A stretch of DNA of 10,074 nucleotides from Bacteroides sp. (GCA_030667765.1 DAOUVF010000070.1:1-10074), one strand, 5' to 3'; shown: positions 1 through 7,130, counted from the first letter of the stretch. Notes: a model not told the origin generated them from the sequence alone. Translations and numbers: made by a program.

Positions 1-181
1 AAAGGGACAAAAGATTGGTGAAGTCACCTCGGGAACCATGTCACCCATGATGAATATTGGCATCGGGATGGGATATGTGGCTGCCGGTTATGCTGCACCT
101 GGACAGGAGATCCTGATCCGGATCAGGAACAAGGAGCCGCGGGCTGTAGTGGTCAACCTGCCTATTTACAAAAAGGATTAA
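1..181 (+). CDS. gcvT: Aminomethyltransferase (glycine cleavage system T protein), C-terminal end only
   Basis: This is the last 59 codons of a gene that enters from the left edge; the first complete codon begins at base 2 and the stop is TAA at 179-181. The peptide reads KGQKIGEVTSGTMSPMMNIG, then a GMGYVAAGYAAPGQE segment, and ends in VVVNLPIYKKD. The G-x-VTSGTxSP motif followed by a GMGYV stretch and a final FY/PIYK-type tail is the C-terminal beta-barrel domain of GcvT. GcvT transfers the methylene group of the lipoyl-bound aminomethyl intermediate to tetrahydrofolate and releases ammonia during glycine cleavage. It lies directly upstream of comB, serC and serA on the same strand, which fits a serine/glycine one-carbon operon. 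The catalytic N-terminal part is outside the window, so the call rests on the tail only. Confidence 0.85.
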   Translation, partial: KGQKIGEVTSGTMSPMMNIGIGMGYVAAGYAAPGQEILIRIRNKEPRAVVVNLPIYKKD

Positions 182-196
182 CATTAAGTGCCATTG

Positions 197-931
197 ATGA
201 CAGGGAAAAAGAAAAATATAGAGGTTTGTTTCTCGCCTGCCCTTTTCCCTGGCTTCAGGAATCCCGAGGCCATTGCAGTGATCGTTGATATACTTCGTGC
301 CACCTCTGCTATCGTGACCGCCTTTGAAAACGGGGTAGACCGGATCATCCCGGTAGGTACCCTTGAAGAGGCCAAGGCCTTTAAGGAGAAAGGTTTTATG
401 GTGGCGGCTGAGCGAGATGGACTGGTCAGGGATTTTGCAGATTTCGGGAATTCACCTTATAATTTTACGAGGGAAAGAATTGCCGGAAAACAGATCGTAT
501 ATTCCACGACCAATGGTACCAAGGCCATACATGTGGCCAAAGATTGCAATCAGGTGCTGATCGGGGCCTACCTTAATTTTACTTCACTGAAAGACTGGAT
601 CATTAAGCAGCAGAGGGATGTAATTTTCCTCTGTGCCGGCTGGAAGAACAAATTCAACCTTGAGGATACCCTCTTTGCAGGGGCCATGGGAGGGGAACTG
701 ATCTCGAGTGGGGAATTTGAAACCATCTGCGATTCAACAAAGGCAGCCATAGACCTGTACGGACAGGCAAGAAATGATATGATGAAATATATAGACAAGG
801 TAGCCCAGCGGACCCGTTTACGCAAGAACAAGCTGGATGACGTGATCGCATACTGCCATACCTTTGACCTGACCCGGGTCATACCCATCTTAAGGAACAA
901 CCACCTGGAGGCACTTGAAACAAGTATATGA
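197..931 (+). CDS. comB: ComB-family phosphatase (2-phosphosulfolactate phosphatase family)
   Basis: The protein is 244 residues from the ATG at 197; an in-frame GTG at 188 would add three residues, but ATG is preferred and neither start has a convincing ribosome binding site. Numbering from 197, the family blocks are DILRATS (31-37), ERDG (72-75), FGNSP (83-87), STTNGTKA (103-110) and CAGW...FNLEDTLFAGA (146-163). These match the ComB family, Mg-dependent acid phosphatases named for hydrolysing (R)-2-phospho-3-sulfolactate in coenzyme M synthesis. Length is normal for the family. The gene lies 15 bases after gcvT and 27 bases before serC. No comA, comC or other coenzyme M or sulfolactate gene is visible, so the physiological substrate here is unknown. 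Because the serine operon has no serB, phosphoserine or another 2-hydroxy acid phosphate is a possible substrate, but that is inference. Confidence 0.85.
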   Translation: MTGKKKNIEVCFSPALFPGFRNPEAIAVIVDILRATSAIVTAFENGVDRIIPVGTLEEAKAFKEKGFMVAAERDGLVRDFADFGNSPYNFTRERIAGKQIVYSTTNGTKAIHVAKDCNQVLIGAYLNFTSLKDWIIKQQRDVIFLCAGWKNKFNLEDTLFAGAMGGELISSGEFETICDSTKAAIDLYGQARNDMMKYIDKVAQRTRLRKNKLDDVIAYCHTFDLTRVIPILRNNHLEALETSI

Positions 932-958
932 ATGTAACTAATTTTAAATGAGAAGATT

Positions 959-2026
959 ATGAAAAAACACAACTTTTATGCCGGGCCATCCATCCTGCCG
1001 GCCTACACCATTGAGAACACGGCCAAGGGAATTCTTGACCTGGATGGTATAGGATTGTCGGTGATGGAGATATCGCACAGGAGCAAAGAGTTCATGGCCA
1101 TCATGGAAGAAGCTCAGTCCCTCATCAGTGAACTGCTGGAAGTCCCACAAGGTTACCATATCCTGTTTTTGGGTGGAGGAGCCAGCATGCAGTTTTGTAT
1201 GGTCCCCTATAACCTCATGCAAAAAAAAGCCGCCTACCTCAATACCGGGTCCTGGGCATCCAAAGCCCTGAAGGAAGCAGCCCTTTTTGGTAAAGCCATT
1301 GAAGTTGCTTCTTCGAAGGACAGGAATTTCAGTTACATACCCAAAGGCTACGAGCTTCCGGCCGATGCGGATTATTTCCATATAACCACGAACAATACCA
1401 TATACGGGACAGAGATCAGGGAAGACCTGGATGTCCCCATGACCCTTGTGGCTGATATGTCTTCTGATATTTTCAGCCGACCTATGGATGTGTCTAAATA
1501 CGGGATCATATACGGAGGTGCACAGAAAAACCTGGCTCCATCCGGACTGGCCGTTATCATTATCCGGGAGGATATCCTGGGCCAGGTTGACCGTCCCATT
1601 CCCACCATACTTGATTACCGTATTCATATTAAAAATGGTTCCATGTTCAATACACCTCCGGTCGTTCCTATTTTTTCTGCCCTGCAGACCCTGCGCTGGC
1701 TGAAGGATAAAGGCGGTATAGGTGCCATGGAGAAGATCAATGTCGAGAAGGCTGCACTATTATATGATGAGATCGACCGGAATCCCATGTTTAAATGTAC
1801 CGTGGAGGATGAGGCAGACAGGTCCCTGATGAATATTTGTTTTTTGATGACAGATGAATACCAGGAACTGGAAGCCGATTTTTTAGCCTTCGCAAGTGGA
1901 CGCGGTATGGTTGGTATCAAGGGTCACCGTTCAGTGGGTGGTTTCAGGGCATCTACCTACAATGCGCTGGCCAGGGAAAGCGTTGTAGCCCTTATTGATA
2001 CCATGAAGGAATTTGAGAAAAAATAA
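959..2026 (+). CDS. serC: Phosphoserine aminotransferase (SerC)
   Basis: The 355-residue protein is a full-length class V aminotransferase of the SerC type. It converts 3-phosphohydroxypyruvate plus glutamate to O-phospho-L-serine plus 2-oxoglutarate in the cytoplasm, the second step of the phosphorylated serine pathway. Visible landmarks are the start MKKHNFYAGPSILP, the ISHRSKEF segment (38-45), the LGGGASMQF phosphate-binding region (71-79), ITTNNTIYGTE (142-152), the pyridine-ring aspartate in VADMSSD (D166), and the PLP-binding lysine in GGAQKN (K190). The C-terminal GHRSVGGFRASTYNA block is the substrate-binding end typical of SerC. It begins 27 bases after comB and ends 12 bases before the serA-type gene, so co-transcription is very likely. 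Length and motifs are normal for Bacteroidota SerC proteins. The ATG at 959 gives the canonical N-terminus, so the start is secure. Confidence 0.95.
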   Translation: MKKHNFYAGPSILPAYTIENTAKGILDLDGIGLSVMEISHRSKEFMAIMEEAQSLISELLEVPQGYHILFLGGGASMQFCMVPYNLMQKKAAYLNTGSWASKALKEAALFGKAIEVASSKDRNFSYIPKGYELPADADYFHITTNNTIYGTEIREDLDVPMTLVADMSSDIFSRPMDVSKYGIIYGGAQKNLAPSGLAVIIIREDILGQVDRPIPTILDYRIHIKNGSMFNTPPVVPIFSALQTLRWLKDKGGIGAMEKINVEKAALLYDEIDRNPMFKCTVEDEADRSLMNICFLMTDEYQELEADFLAFASGRGMVGIKGHRSVGGFRASTYNALARESVVALIDTMKEFEKK

Positions 2027-2038
2027 ATACGTATAGAC

Positions 2039-2962
2039 ATGCCAAAAGTATTAGTAGCTACGGTTAAGCCCTTTGCCCCGGCGGCTGTTAACCAGATCAG
2101 AGAGATCACCGAAAAAGCGGGGTATGAATTTGTCCTTTTGGAAAAATACGGCAGCCAGGATGAGCTGATGGGTGCCGTGGCTGATGCTGATGCACTGATC
2201 ATCAGAAGTGACAAGGTGGACAGTGACGTGCTTGCTGCCGCTGGCAACCTGAAGATTGTTGTAAGGGCAGGGGCGGGATATGATAATATTGACCTGGAAG
2301 CAGCTTCTGCAAAGGGTGTTGTAGCCATGAATACACCGGGTCAGAATTCCAATGCAGTAGCCGAACTGGCATTGGGTATGATGGTATATATGGCAAGGAA
2401 CCAGTTAAATGGGACTTCCGGCACGGAGCTCAGCGGGAAAACGCTGGGTATTCATGCCTACGGCTATGTGGGAAAACTGGTGGCAAAGATCGCGAAGGGA
2501 TTTGGTATGGTGGTTTATGCCTTTGACCCCTATATAGCCAGGGAAATGATTGAGGGAGATGGAGTGACCTGCCTGGATAGTGCAAAAGCTCTCTATGGGA
2601 CCTGCCAGTATATCTCCCTTCATATCCCTGCCACCGCTGAGACCCGCGGGTCCATCAACCATGATCTGCTCTCTGTCATGCCTGAGGGTGCGGTTCTTGT
2701 AAATACAGCCAGGAAAGAGGTGGTTGATGAAGCATCCCTTGAGAAAATATTTGAAGGGCGTCAGGATTTCAGGTATGTCTCGGATATTGCCCCGGACAAT
2801 GCTGCACATCTGAAGGATACTTATCCTGACAGATGTTTCTTTACACCCAAAAAAATGGGAGCCCAGACCTCTGAGGCGAACATCAACGCCGGGATGGCAG
2901 CTGCCAGGCAGATTGTGGCATTCCTGGAAGAGGGAGACAGAACATTCCAGGTAAATAAATAA
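2039..2962 (+). CDS. serA: D-3-phosphoglycerate dehydrogenase, short form without ACT domain
   Basis: At 307 residues this is a short D-2-hydroxyacid dehydrogenase with no C-terminal ACT or ASB regulatory domain, so serine feedback through an ACT domain is not expected. The expected reaction is NAD-dependent oxidation of 3-phosphoglycerate to 3-phosphohydroxypyruvate, the step feeding SerC. Visible elements are VVRAGAGYDNID (74-85), NTPGQNSNAVAEL (98-110), the nucleotide-binding loop HAYGYVG (139-145; the first glycine of the usual GxGxxG is Ala140), an acidic D163 after the second strand that fits NAD preference, and the catalytic arginine in VNTARKEVVDE (R225). The usual catalytic histidine block TPHxGAxT reads TPKKMGAQT (269-277), and the usual Glu of LDVFE is not obvious in VSDIAPDN (247-254). 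From memory, Bacteroides SerA proteins share this TPKKMGAQT form, so it is a lineage variant rather than a broken gene. Adjacency to serC supports the call. Confidence 0.88.
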   Translation: MPKVLVATVKPFAPAAVNQIREITEKAGYEFVLLEKYGSQDELMGAVADADALIIRSDKVDSDVLAAAGNLKIVVRAGAGYDNIDLEAASAKGVVAMNTPGQNSNAVAELALGMMVYMARNQLNGTSGTELSGKTLGIHAYGYVGKLVAKIAKGFGMVVYAFDPYIAREMIEGDGVTCLDSAKALYGTCQYISLHIPATAETRGSINHDLLSVMPEGAVLVNTARKEVVDEASLEKIFEGRQDFRYVSDIAPDNAAHLKDTYPDRCFFTPKKMGAQTSEANINAGMAAARQIVAFLEEGDRTFQVNK

Positions 2963-2970
2963 GAGAAATT

Positions 2971-4221
2971 ATGGCCATACTAAAAGCATTCATGGGGTTC
3001 AGGCCGGGGAAGGAACTGGCTGCCAGGATAGCATCACGCCCTTATGATGTGTTGAATTCCGAAGAAGCCCGGTTAGAAGTGGAGGGTAACCCGTATTCTT
3101 TCCTGCACGTGGTGAAGCCTGAAGTAGACCTTCCTCAGGAAACGGATCTATACTCAGATATGGTATATGAAACGGGCAAGGCAAATATTGAAAAAATGAT
3201 CTTGGAGGGCATACTCTTCCAGGATGAAGCAGCTTTCCTGTATGTATACGCCCAGACCATGGATGGCAAGACCCAGTATGGCCTGGTAGGCTGTGCCAGC
3301 ATTGAGGATTACCAGGATAATGTTATCAGGAAGCATGAATTGACACGTCCGGATAAGGAAGAGGACAGGAAACAGCATGTGAGGGTTTCCAATTTTCATG
3401 CCGAACCTGTGTTTTTTGCCTATCCGGATCACGCCGAAATAGATGCGATCGTAAGTGATGTGGTGAGGCTGGCACCTGAATATGATTTCGTGGCAGCCGA
3501 TGGGATAAGGCACCAGCTGTGGGCGATCCGTGAACAGGAATTGATAAGCAGGCTGGAAACCCTGTTCGCTGCAGATATTCCTTTTACCTATGTGGCTGAC
3601 GGCCATCACCGGACAGCAGCCGCAGCCGGGGTAGGCAGGGAACGGGCCCAGGCCAATCCTGCCCATACGGGTGAGGAAGAATACAACTATTTCCTGGCTG
3701 TTCATTTTCCAGCATCTCAATTGACCATTATTGATTATAACCGGGTGGTGAAAGACTTGAACGGGATGAGCGATGAGGAATTTCTTGGCAAACTTGAGGC
3801 TGCTTTTGAGATCGAAAAGAAGGGAAAGGAGATACATAAACCGGATGATCTGCATAATTTTGGCCTGTACCTGTCAGGCAGCTGGTATTCGCTTACTGCA
3901 AAAGGTGGGACCTACGATGACAGTGATCCCATTGGTCAGCTCGACGTTACCGTGCTGTCAGAACATGTATTGGCTCCTTTGCTGGATATAACCGACCTCA
4001 GGAAATCCAAACGAATTGATTTTGTGGGAGGGATACGGGGACTGAAGGAGCTGGAACGCAGGGTGGATTCAGGAGAGATGAAAGCGGCCTTCGCCCTTTA
4101 CCCGGTGAGCATGGAACAGTTGATGGAGATTGCCGACACCAATAATATCATGCCACCGAAAACTACCTGGTTTGAGCCCAAACTGAGGAGTGGACTGGTG
4201 ATCCATAAGCTGGGGGACTGA
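2971..4221 (+). CDS. DUF1015 family protein
   Basis: This 416-residue protein belongs to the DUF1015 family, whose biochemical role is not established. Recognisable family features are the N-terminal RPYDVLNSEEAR (23-34) and NPYSFLHVVKPE (40-51) blocks, RKHELTRPDKEEDR (120-133), the highly conserved YVADGHHRTAAA segment (207-218), and a C-terminal MPPKTTWFEPKLRSGLVI block (394-411). The His-His-Arg cluster could bind a phosphate or metal, but that is inference. No signal peptide or membrane segment is seen, so it is probably cytoplasmic. The gene starts 8 bases after the serA-type gene and ends 12 bases before yggS. Linkage of DUF1015 to serA/serC is common in Bacteroidota as I recall it, which suggests a link to serine metabolism, perhaps as an auxiliary or damage-control enzyme. 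The start ATG at 2971 gives the usual N-terminus. Confidence 0.88.
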   Translation: MAILKAFMGFRPGKELAARIASRPYDVLNSEEARLEVEGNPYSFLHVVKPEVDLPQETDLYSDMVYETGKANIEKMILEGILFQDEAAFLYVYAQTMDGKTQYGLVGCASIEDYQDNVIRKHELTRPDKEEDRKQHVRVSNFHAEPVFFAYPDHAEIDAIVSDVVRLAPEYDFVAADGIRHQLWAIREQELISRLETLFAADIPFTYVADGHHRTAAAAGVGRERAQANPAHTGEEEYNYFLAVHFPASQLTIIDYNRVVKDLNGMSDEEFLGKLEAAFEIEKKGKEIHKPDDLHNFGLYLSGSWYSLTAKGGTYDDSDPIGQLDVTVLSEHVLAPLLDITDLRKSKRIDFVGGIRGLKELERRVDSGEMKAAFALYPVSMEQLMEIADTNNIMPPKTTWFEPKLRSGLVIHKLGD

Positions 4222-4233
4222 CATTCAAAATCT

Positions 4234-4902
4234 ATGAGTATTCAGGAAAATATCAGGAAATTAGACGCGGAAATACCCGGTCATGTAGCTATTATTGCGG
4301 TCTCCAAAAGAAAACCCGTCGAGGATATAATGCAGGCTTATGAAGCCGGACACAGGATCTTCGGGGAGAACAGGGTCCAGGAACTGATTGAAAAACAACC
4401 CCTCCTTCCCGGGGATATCAACTGGCATATGATAGGGCACCTGCAAACCAATAAGGTAAAGTATATTGCAGGGTTCGTAGATATGATCCACAGTGTGGAC
4501 AGCCTGAAACTGGCGCTTGCCATCGACAGGGAGGCCGATAAGACCGGCCGTGTCATTCCCGTGCTCCTGCAAGTCCATATAGCTGATGAAGAAAGCAAGT
4601 TCGGGTTCTCTGAAGATGAGTTGAACAGCCTGCTTGATTCACAGGAGCTTTCAGTCCTGAGGAATATACGCATAGACGGCCTCATGGGGATGGCTACCTA
4701 TACTGAGGATTTGGAAAAGATCCGTTCGGAGTTCCGCTACCTCGGGGAAGTTTTTTCAAGGGTAAAAAATGCTTATTTTGCAGGATCAGATCATTTCAGG
4801 CAGATCTCCATGGGTATGTCGGGGGATTATGAGATCGCCATTGAAGAAGGCAGCACGATGATCAGGGTCGGAACCGTTATCTTTGGAGCCAGGACTTATT
4901 AA
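4234..4902 (+). CDS. yggS: YggS/PLPBP-type pyridoxal phosphate homeostasis protein
   Basis: The 222-residue protein is a single-domain TIM-barrel PLP-binding protein of the YggS/PROSC (PLPBP) family. It has no known catalytic activity; the family binds PLP and keeps its free level and vitamin B6 and amino acid pools in balance. The PLP Schiff-base lysine lies in AVSKRKP (K25). Other family blocks are FGENRVQE (43-50), WHMIGHLQTNK (64-74), GLMGMAT (149-155), SMGMSGDYEIAI (192-203) and RVGTVIFG (211-218), the phosphate-binding end. Length is usual. It sits 12 bases after the DUF1015 gene and 17 bases before the dihydroorotate dehydrogenase-like gene. Being in an operon with PLP-dependent SerC is a sensible functional context, although yggS is often found with unrelated neighbours. 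Confidence 0.94.
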   Translation: MSIQENIRKLDAEIPGHVAIIAVSKRKPVEDIMQAYEAGHRIFGENRVQELIEKQPLLPGDINWHMIGHLQTNKVKYIAGFVDMIHSVDSLKLALAIDREADKTGRVIPVLLQVHIADEESKFGFSEDELNSLLDSQELSVLRNIRIDGLMGMATYTEDLEKIRSEFRYLGEVFSRVKNAYFAGSDHFRQISMGMSGDYEIAIEEGSTMIRVGTVIFGARTY

Positions 4903-4919
4903 TTGTAAAACAAATCAAT

Positions 4920-5897
4920 ATGGCGGACCTTAGTACAGATTTTGTGGGACTAAAGCTGCGTAATCCACTGATTGTCAGTAGTAGCGGATTGACAGATTCA
5001 GTCGAAAAAATTCAGAAACTGGAAAAAGCCGGAGCCGGTGCAGTCGTATTAAAATCCCTTTTCGAAGAACAAATCCTGTTCGAGGCCGGCCATTTGGCTG
5101 AATCCAGTGATTACCCGGAGGCCGATGATTACATACAGAATTATACACGCTCCAACTCTGTTGATAAGTACCTGGACCTGATCGAGCAGGCAAGTTCTGC
5201 TGTATCGATTCCTGTCATTGCCAGTATTAATTGTGTCTCCTCATCAGAATGGACAGATTTCGCCTCGAAAATTGAAGAGGCCGGTGCCGGTGCACTGGAG
5301 CTGAATGTCTATTTTCTCCCGGCAAGCAAGGATGCCAGCTCACAGGTTTATGAGAATCTTTACCTGGACATCGCTGAAAAAGTAAAACGCCAGATCAATA
5401 TCCCGGTTATCATGAAACTTGGCATGCATTTTACGCACCTGGTGAACCTGGTGGATTTATTGTACCACCGGGGGGTGGATGGTGTCGTGCTGTTCAACCG
5501 CTTCTACAGTCCCGATATCAATATCAGGGACCTGAAGATGACCTCATCGGAGGTATTCAGCTCTCCGGCTGACCTGCGGTTTTCCCTGCGCTGGGTGGCC
5601 ATTGTTTCAGCCATGGTGGACCAGGTTCAAATTGCCGGTTCAACCGGCGTGCATGACGGTGAGGCCATCGTGAAGCAGATCCTGGCCGGGGCCCGGGCCG
5701 TGCAGGTTTGTTCAGCCATCTATAAACATGGCCAGGAAATTATCAGGACCATGCTGGATGATTTGAATACCTGGATGGATCAAAAGGATTTTTCCGGTCT
5801 GGATGCTTTCCGCGGCAACATGAATTACAAAAATCTGCCTGAGCCACAGGTATATGAAAGAAGCCAGTTCATGAAATACTTTTCGGGTCATCACTGA
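4920..5897 (+). CDS. Dihydroorotate dehydrogenase-like FMN TIM-barrel protein
   Basis: The 325-residue protein aligns by eye with the class 1 dihydroorotate dehydrogenase/PreA fold: MADLSTDFVGLKLRNPLIVS at the start, an AGAGAVVLKSLFEEQ strand (37-51), PVIASINC (98-105), PVIMKLG (162-168), GVDGVVLFNRF (185-195), QIAGSTGVHDGEAIVK (237-252) and LAGARAVQVCSA (255-266), the FMN phosphate site. In class 1A enzymes the catalytic Cys lies in an LNxSCPN loop after the ELN strand; here that position reads ELNVYFLPA (127-135), with no Cys or Ser base and no CPN. It is therefore probably not a true pyrimidine-pathway enzyme and its substrate is unknown. It is likely the last gene of the operon. Its last 19 codons plus stop (5838-5897) are duplicated at 8193-8252, next to an inserted segment. 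Confidence 0.85.
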   Translation: MADLSTDFVGLKLRNPLIVSSSGLTDSVEKIQKLEKAGAGAVVLKSLFEEQILFEAGHLAESSDYPEADDYIQNYTRSNSVDKYLDLIEQASSAVSIPVIASINCVSSSEWTDFASKIEEAGAGALELNVYFLPASKDASSQVYENLYLDIAEKVKRQINIPVIMKLGMHFTHLVNLVDLLYHRGVDGVVLFNRFYSPDINIRDLKMTSSEVFSSPADLRFSLRWVAIVSAMVDQVQIAGSTGVHDGEAIVKQILAGARAVQVCSAIYKHGQEIIRTMLDDLNTWMDQKDFSGLDAFRGNMNYKNLPEPQVYERSQFMKYFSGHH

Positions 5898-5935
5898 TGA
5901 TCAGATCTGAAGGAGGTTGACCAGCTCACGGGCAA
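5838..5935. repeat. 98-base direct repeat, left copy
   Basis: This stretch matches 8193-8290 in the same orientation at 97 of 98 bases; the single difference is A at 5866 against C at 8221. It covers the last 19 codons and stop of the dihydroorotate dehydrogenase-like gene, the 3-base gap, and the 3' end of the minus-strand HEAT-like gene. It begins at the exact first base of codon 307. It marks the left boundary of the accessory segment. Confidence 0.97.
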
Positions 5936-5951
5936 CCAGGTAATCTCCGTC
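5901..5951 (-). pseudogene. 3'-end remnant of the HEAT-like gene with an internal in-frame deletion
   Basis: Read on the minus strand this stretch encodes GDYLVARELVNLLQI and a stop. The intact HEAT-like protein at 8256-8777 has GDYLVA at residues 118-123 and RELVNLLQI at 165-173, so 41 residues (123 bases) are missing. The join lies in a GGGCAA hexamer (5930-5935) that occurs twice in the intact gene, at 8285-8290 and 8408-8413. Homology continues on the far side of the deletion over 5930-5948, matching 8408-8426, and is lost after about 5951. It is a duplicated fragment with no start of its own. Confidence 0.85.
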
Positions 5952-6081
5952 TAATTGTCCAACACAAACAATTGTTTCATGGAGTTTTTATTCATGCTGT
6001 AGCCTTCCCGGCAATTGTAACCTTTCCTGAAAATCGGACAGTACACTTTTATACTGGGATGCAGATAAAATGCTTTTTGCT

Positions 6082-6089
6082 TACCTTCG
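6082..6089 (+). promoter_or_regulatory. Possible Bacteroidota -7 promoter element for the Fic gene
   Basis: The octamer TACCTTCG matches TAnnTTTG, the -7 consensus of Bacteroidota promoters, at five of its six defined positions. It lies 16 bases upstream of the ATG at 6106, which leaves a very short leader. No clear TTTG -33 element is seen at the usual 19-21 base spacing, so support is modest. If real, it excludes the upstream ATG at 6070. Confidence 0.35.
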
Positions 6090-6105
6090 TATTGACTTTA
6101 TAAAG

Positions 6106-6882
6106 ATGAAAGAAACGTTTAAGCTGTTTGAGGAAAAAAGGACTGAGTTCCTGAAACTGAGGCTTCATGAAGCTATCAATTGGGAGAAATACAGCCATAT
6201 GTCATTAAGTCATCATTCAACAGCTATCGAAGGTTCAAGCCTTACCGAACTGGAATCCCGCCTGCTGCTTGATGAAGGTACTACCCCCCGGGGAAAGCCC
6301 CTTGAGCATTCAATGATGGAAAAAGACCATTACGGTGCCTTTTGTTTTATCATGGGTGAAGCGAAAGAAAAAAAGGCCGTTACACCCGACCTCATAATGC
6401 GTGTTTCTGCTATGGTTATGAAAAACACGGGGGGTCCTATTTCAGCCAGAGGCGGAAATTTTGATACATCTAAAGGGGAATACCGTAAAGCCTCAGTATT
6501 TGCTGGGACCAGGTATTTTCCAAGCTATACAAAAGTAGAAGGAATGGTAAAAGGTCTATGTGAAAATCTTGCCGGTAAGATAGACAATGTGTCAACCACA
6601 GAAGAAATTTACAACCTTGCATTTGACTTTCATTACAACCTGGTTTCAATTCATCCCTTCGCAGATGGAAATGGTAGGGTTTCACGCCTGATGATGAATT
6701 ATATTATTCTGTACCTTGGACAAAACCCGGCAATCATTCATAAAGAGGACAAAGAGGAATATATCAAAGCTTTGGAAGAAGCCCGCGAAAAAGAAGACTC
6801 TGTACCGATTAGAAAACTTCTGTATAATCAGCAGATTAAATCCTATAATTCCAGGGATAAGGGTATTTCATTGTTACTGTGA
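6106..6882 (+). CDS. Fic-domain protein (class II, N-terminal inhibitory motif), probable AMP-transferase
   Basis: The protein has 258 residues from the ATG at 6106. An in-frame ATG at 6070 would add 12 residues (MLFAYLRIDFIK), but a candidate promoter lies between the two. Numbering from 6106, the Fic signature HPFADGNGRVSR (183-194) matches HPFx(D/E)GNGRxxR completely, including the catalytic His183, so it should be able to transfer AMP or another nucleotide moiety to a target hydroxyl. The N-terminal STAIEG (38-43) matches the (S/T)xxxE(G/N) inhibitory helix, whose Glu42 blocks productive ATP binding; its position before the core makes this a class II Fic protein with built-in control. No separate antitoxin is adjacent and no C-terminal winged-helix DNA-binding domain is evident in the short tail. 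The cellular target is unknown. The gene is the only clear + strand gene of the insertion and faces the toxin operon tail to tail. Confidence 0.92.
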   Translation: MKETFKLFEEKRTEFLKLRLHEAINWEKYSHMSLSHHSTAIEGSSLTELESRLLLDEGTTPRGKPLEHSMMEKDHYGAFCFIMGEAKEKKAVTPDLIMRVSAMVMKNTGGPISARGGNFDTSKGEYRKASVFAGTRYFPSYTKVEGMVKGLCENLAGKIDNVSTTEEIYNLAFDFHYNLVSIHPFADGNGRVSRLMMNYIILYLGQNPAIIHKEDKEEYIKALEEAREKEDSVPIRKLLYNQQIKSYNSRDKGISLLL

Positions 6883-6947
6883 CATGCTCAGCAATGATTA
6901 CGGAGCACGATTTTATTGGATCAACTTTTTCGATATTTAAATCTTAG

Positions 6948-7130
6948 ATGATATTTGGTATTATCCTCATTGTCCTAGGTCTTGTTTACTATTCGATAAA
7001 TACATACTGTGGTCTCATAATTGTGGTATTAGCTGGGTCCATAGTTTTAGAAATGATAGGTGTGAAGGGGTTTACTTGCTTCTCCCAGTCCAGATCTTCG
7101 GATCCCGGTGGGTACTTAGAATGGCGATAA
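6948..7130 (+). CDS. Doubtful small membrane protein ORF, possibly truncated
   Basis: A 60-codon ORF begins MIFGIILIVLGLVYY and continues with a second hydrophobic run, LIIVVLAGSIVLEMIG, so the first 40 residues look like two short membrane helices. The surrounding DNA (6883-7070) is noticeably A+T-rich and otherwise empty. The last 59 bases run antisense through the end of the much better supported toxin gene, and the encoded tail there (residues after about 42) is polar and unlike a membrane protein. It could be a genuine small protein, the head of a membrane protein cut off when the toxin operon arrived, or chance. I cannot assign a family. Confidence 0.25.
   Translation: MIFGIILIVLGLVYYSINTYCGLIIVVLAGSIVLEMIGVKGFTCFSQSRSSDPGGYLEWR

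Noticed and set aside
568..972. Minus-strand ORF of 134 codons across the end of comB
   Set aside because: It lies antisense to the well-supported comB coding frame and its translation has no family pattern.
944..1627. Minus-strand ORF of 227 codons across serC
   Set aside because: It is antisense to serC, which shows a complete aminotransferase motif set; the antisense protein resembles nothing recognisable.
3154..3855. Minus-strand ORF of 233 codons inside the DUF1015 gene
   Set aside because: It is antisense to a conserved protein and its length is a by-product of codon use in the real gene.
6070..6105. ATG at 6070 as the Fic start
   Set aside because: The added residues are hydrophobic and not typical of these Fic proteins, and a promoter-like TACCTTCG lies downstream of that ATG; it is kept only as an alternative.
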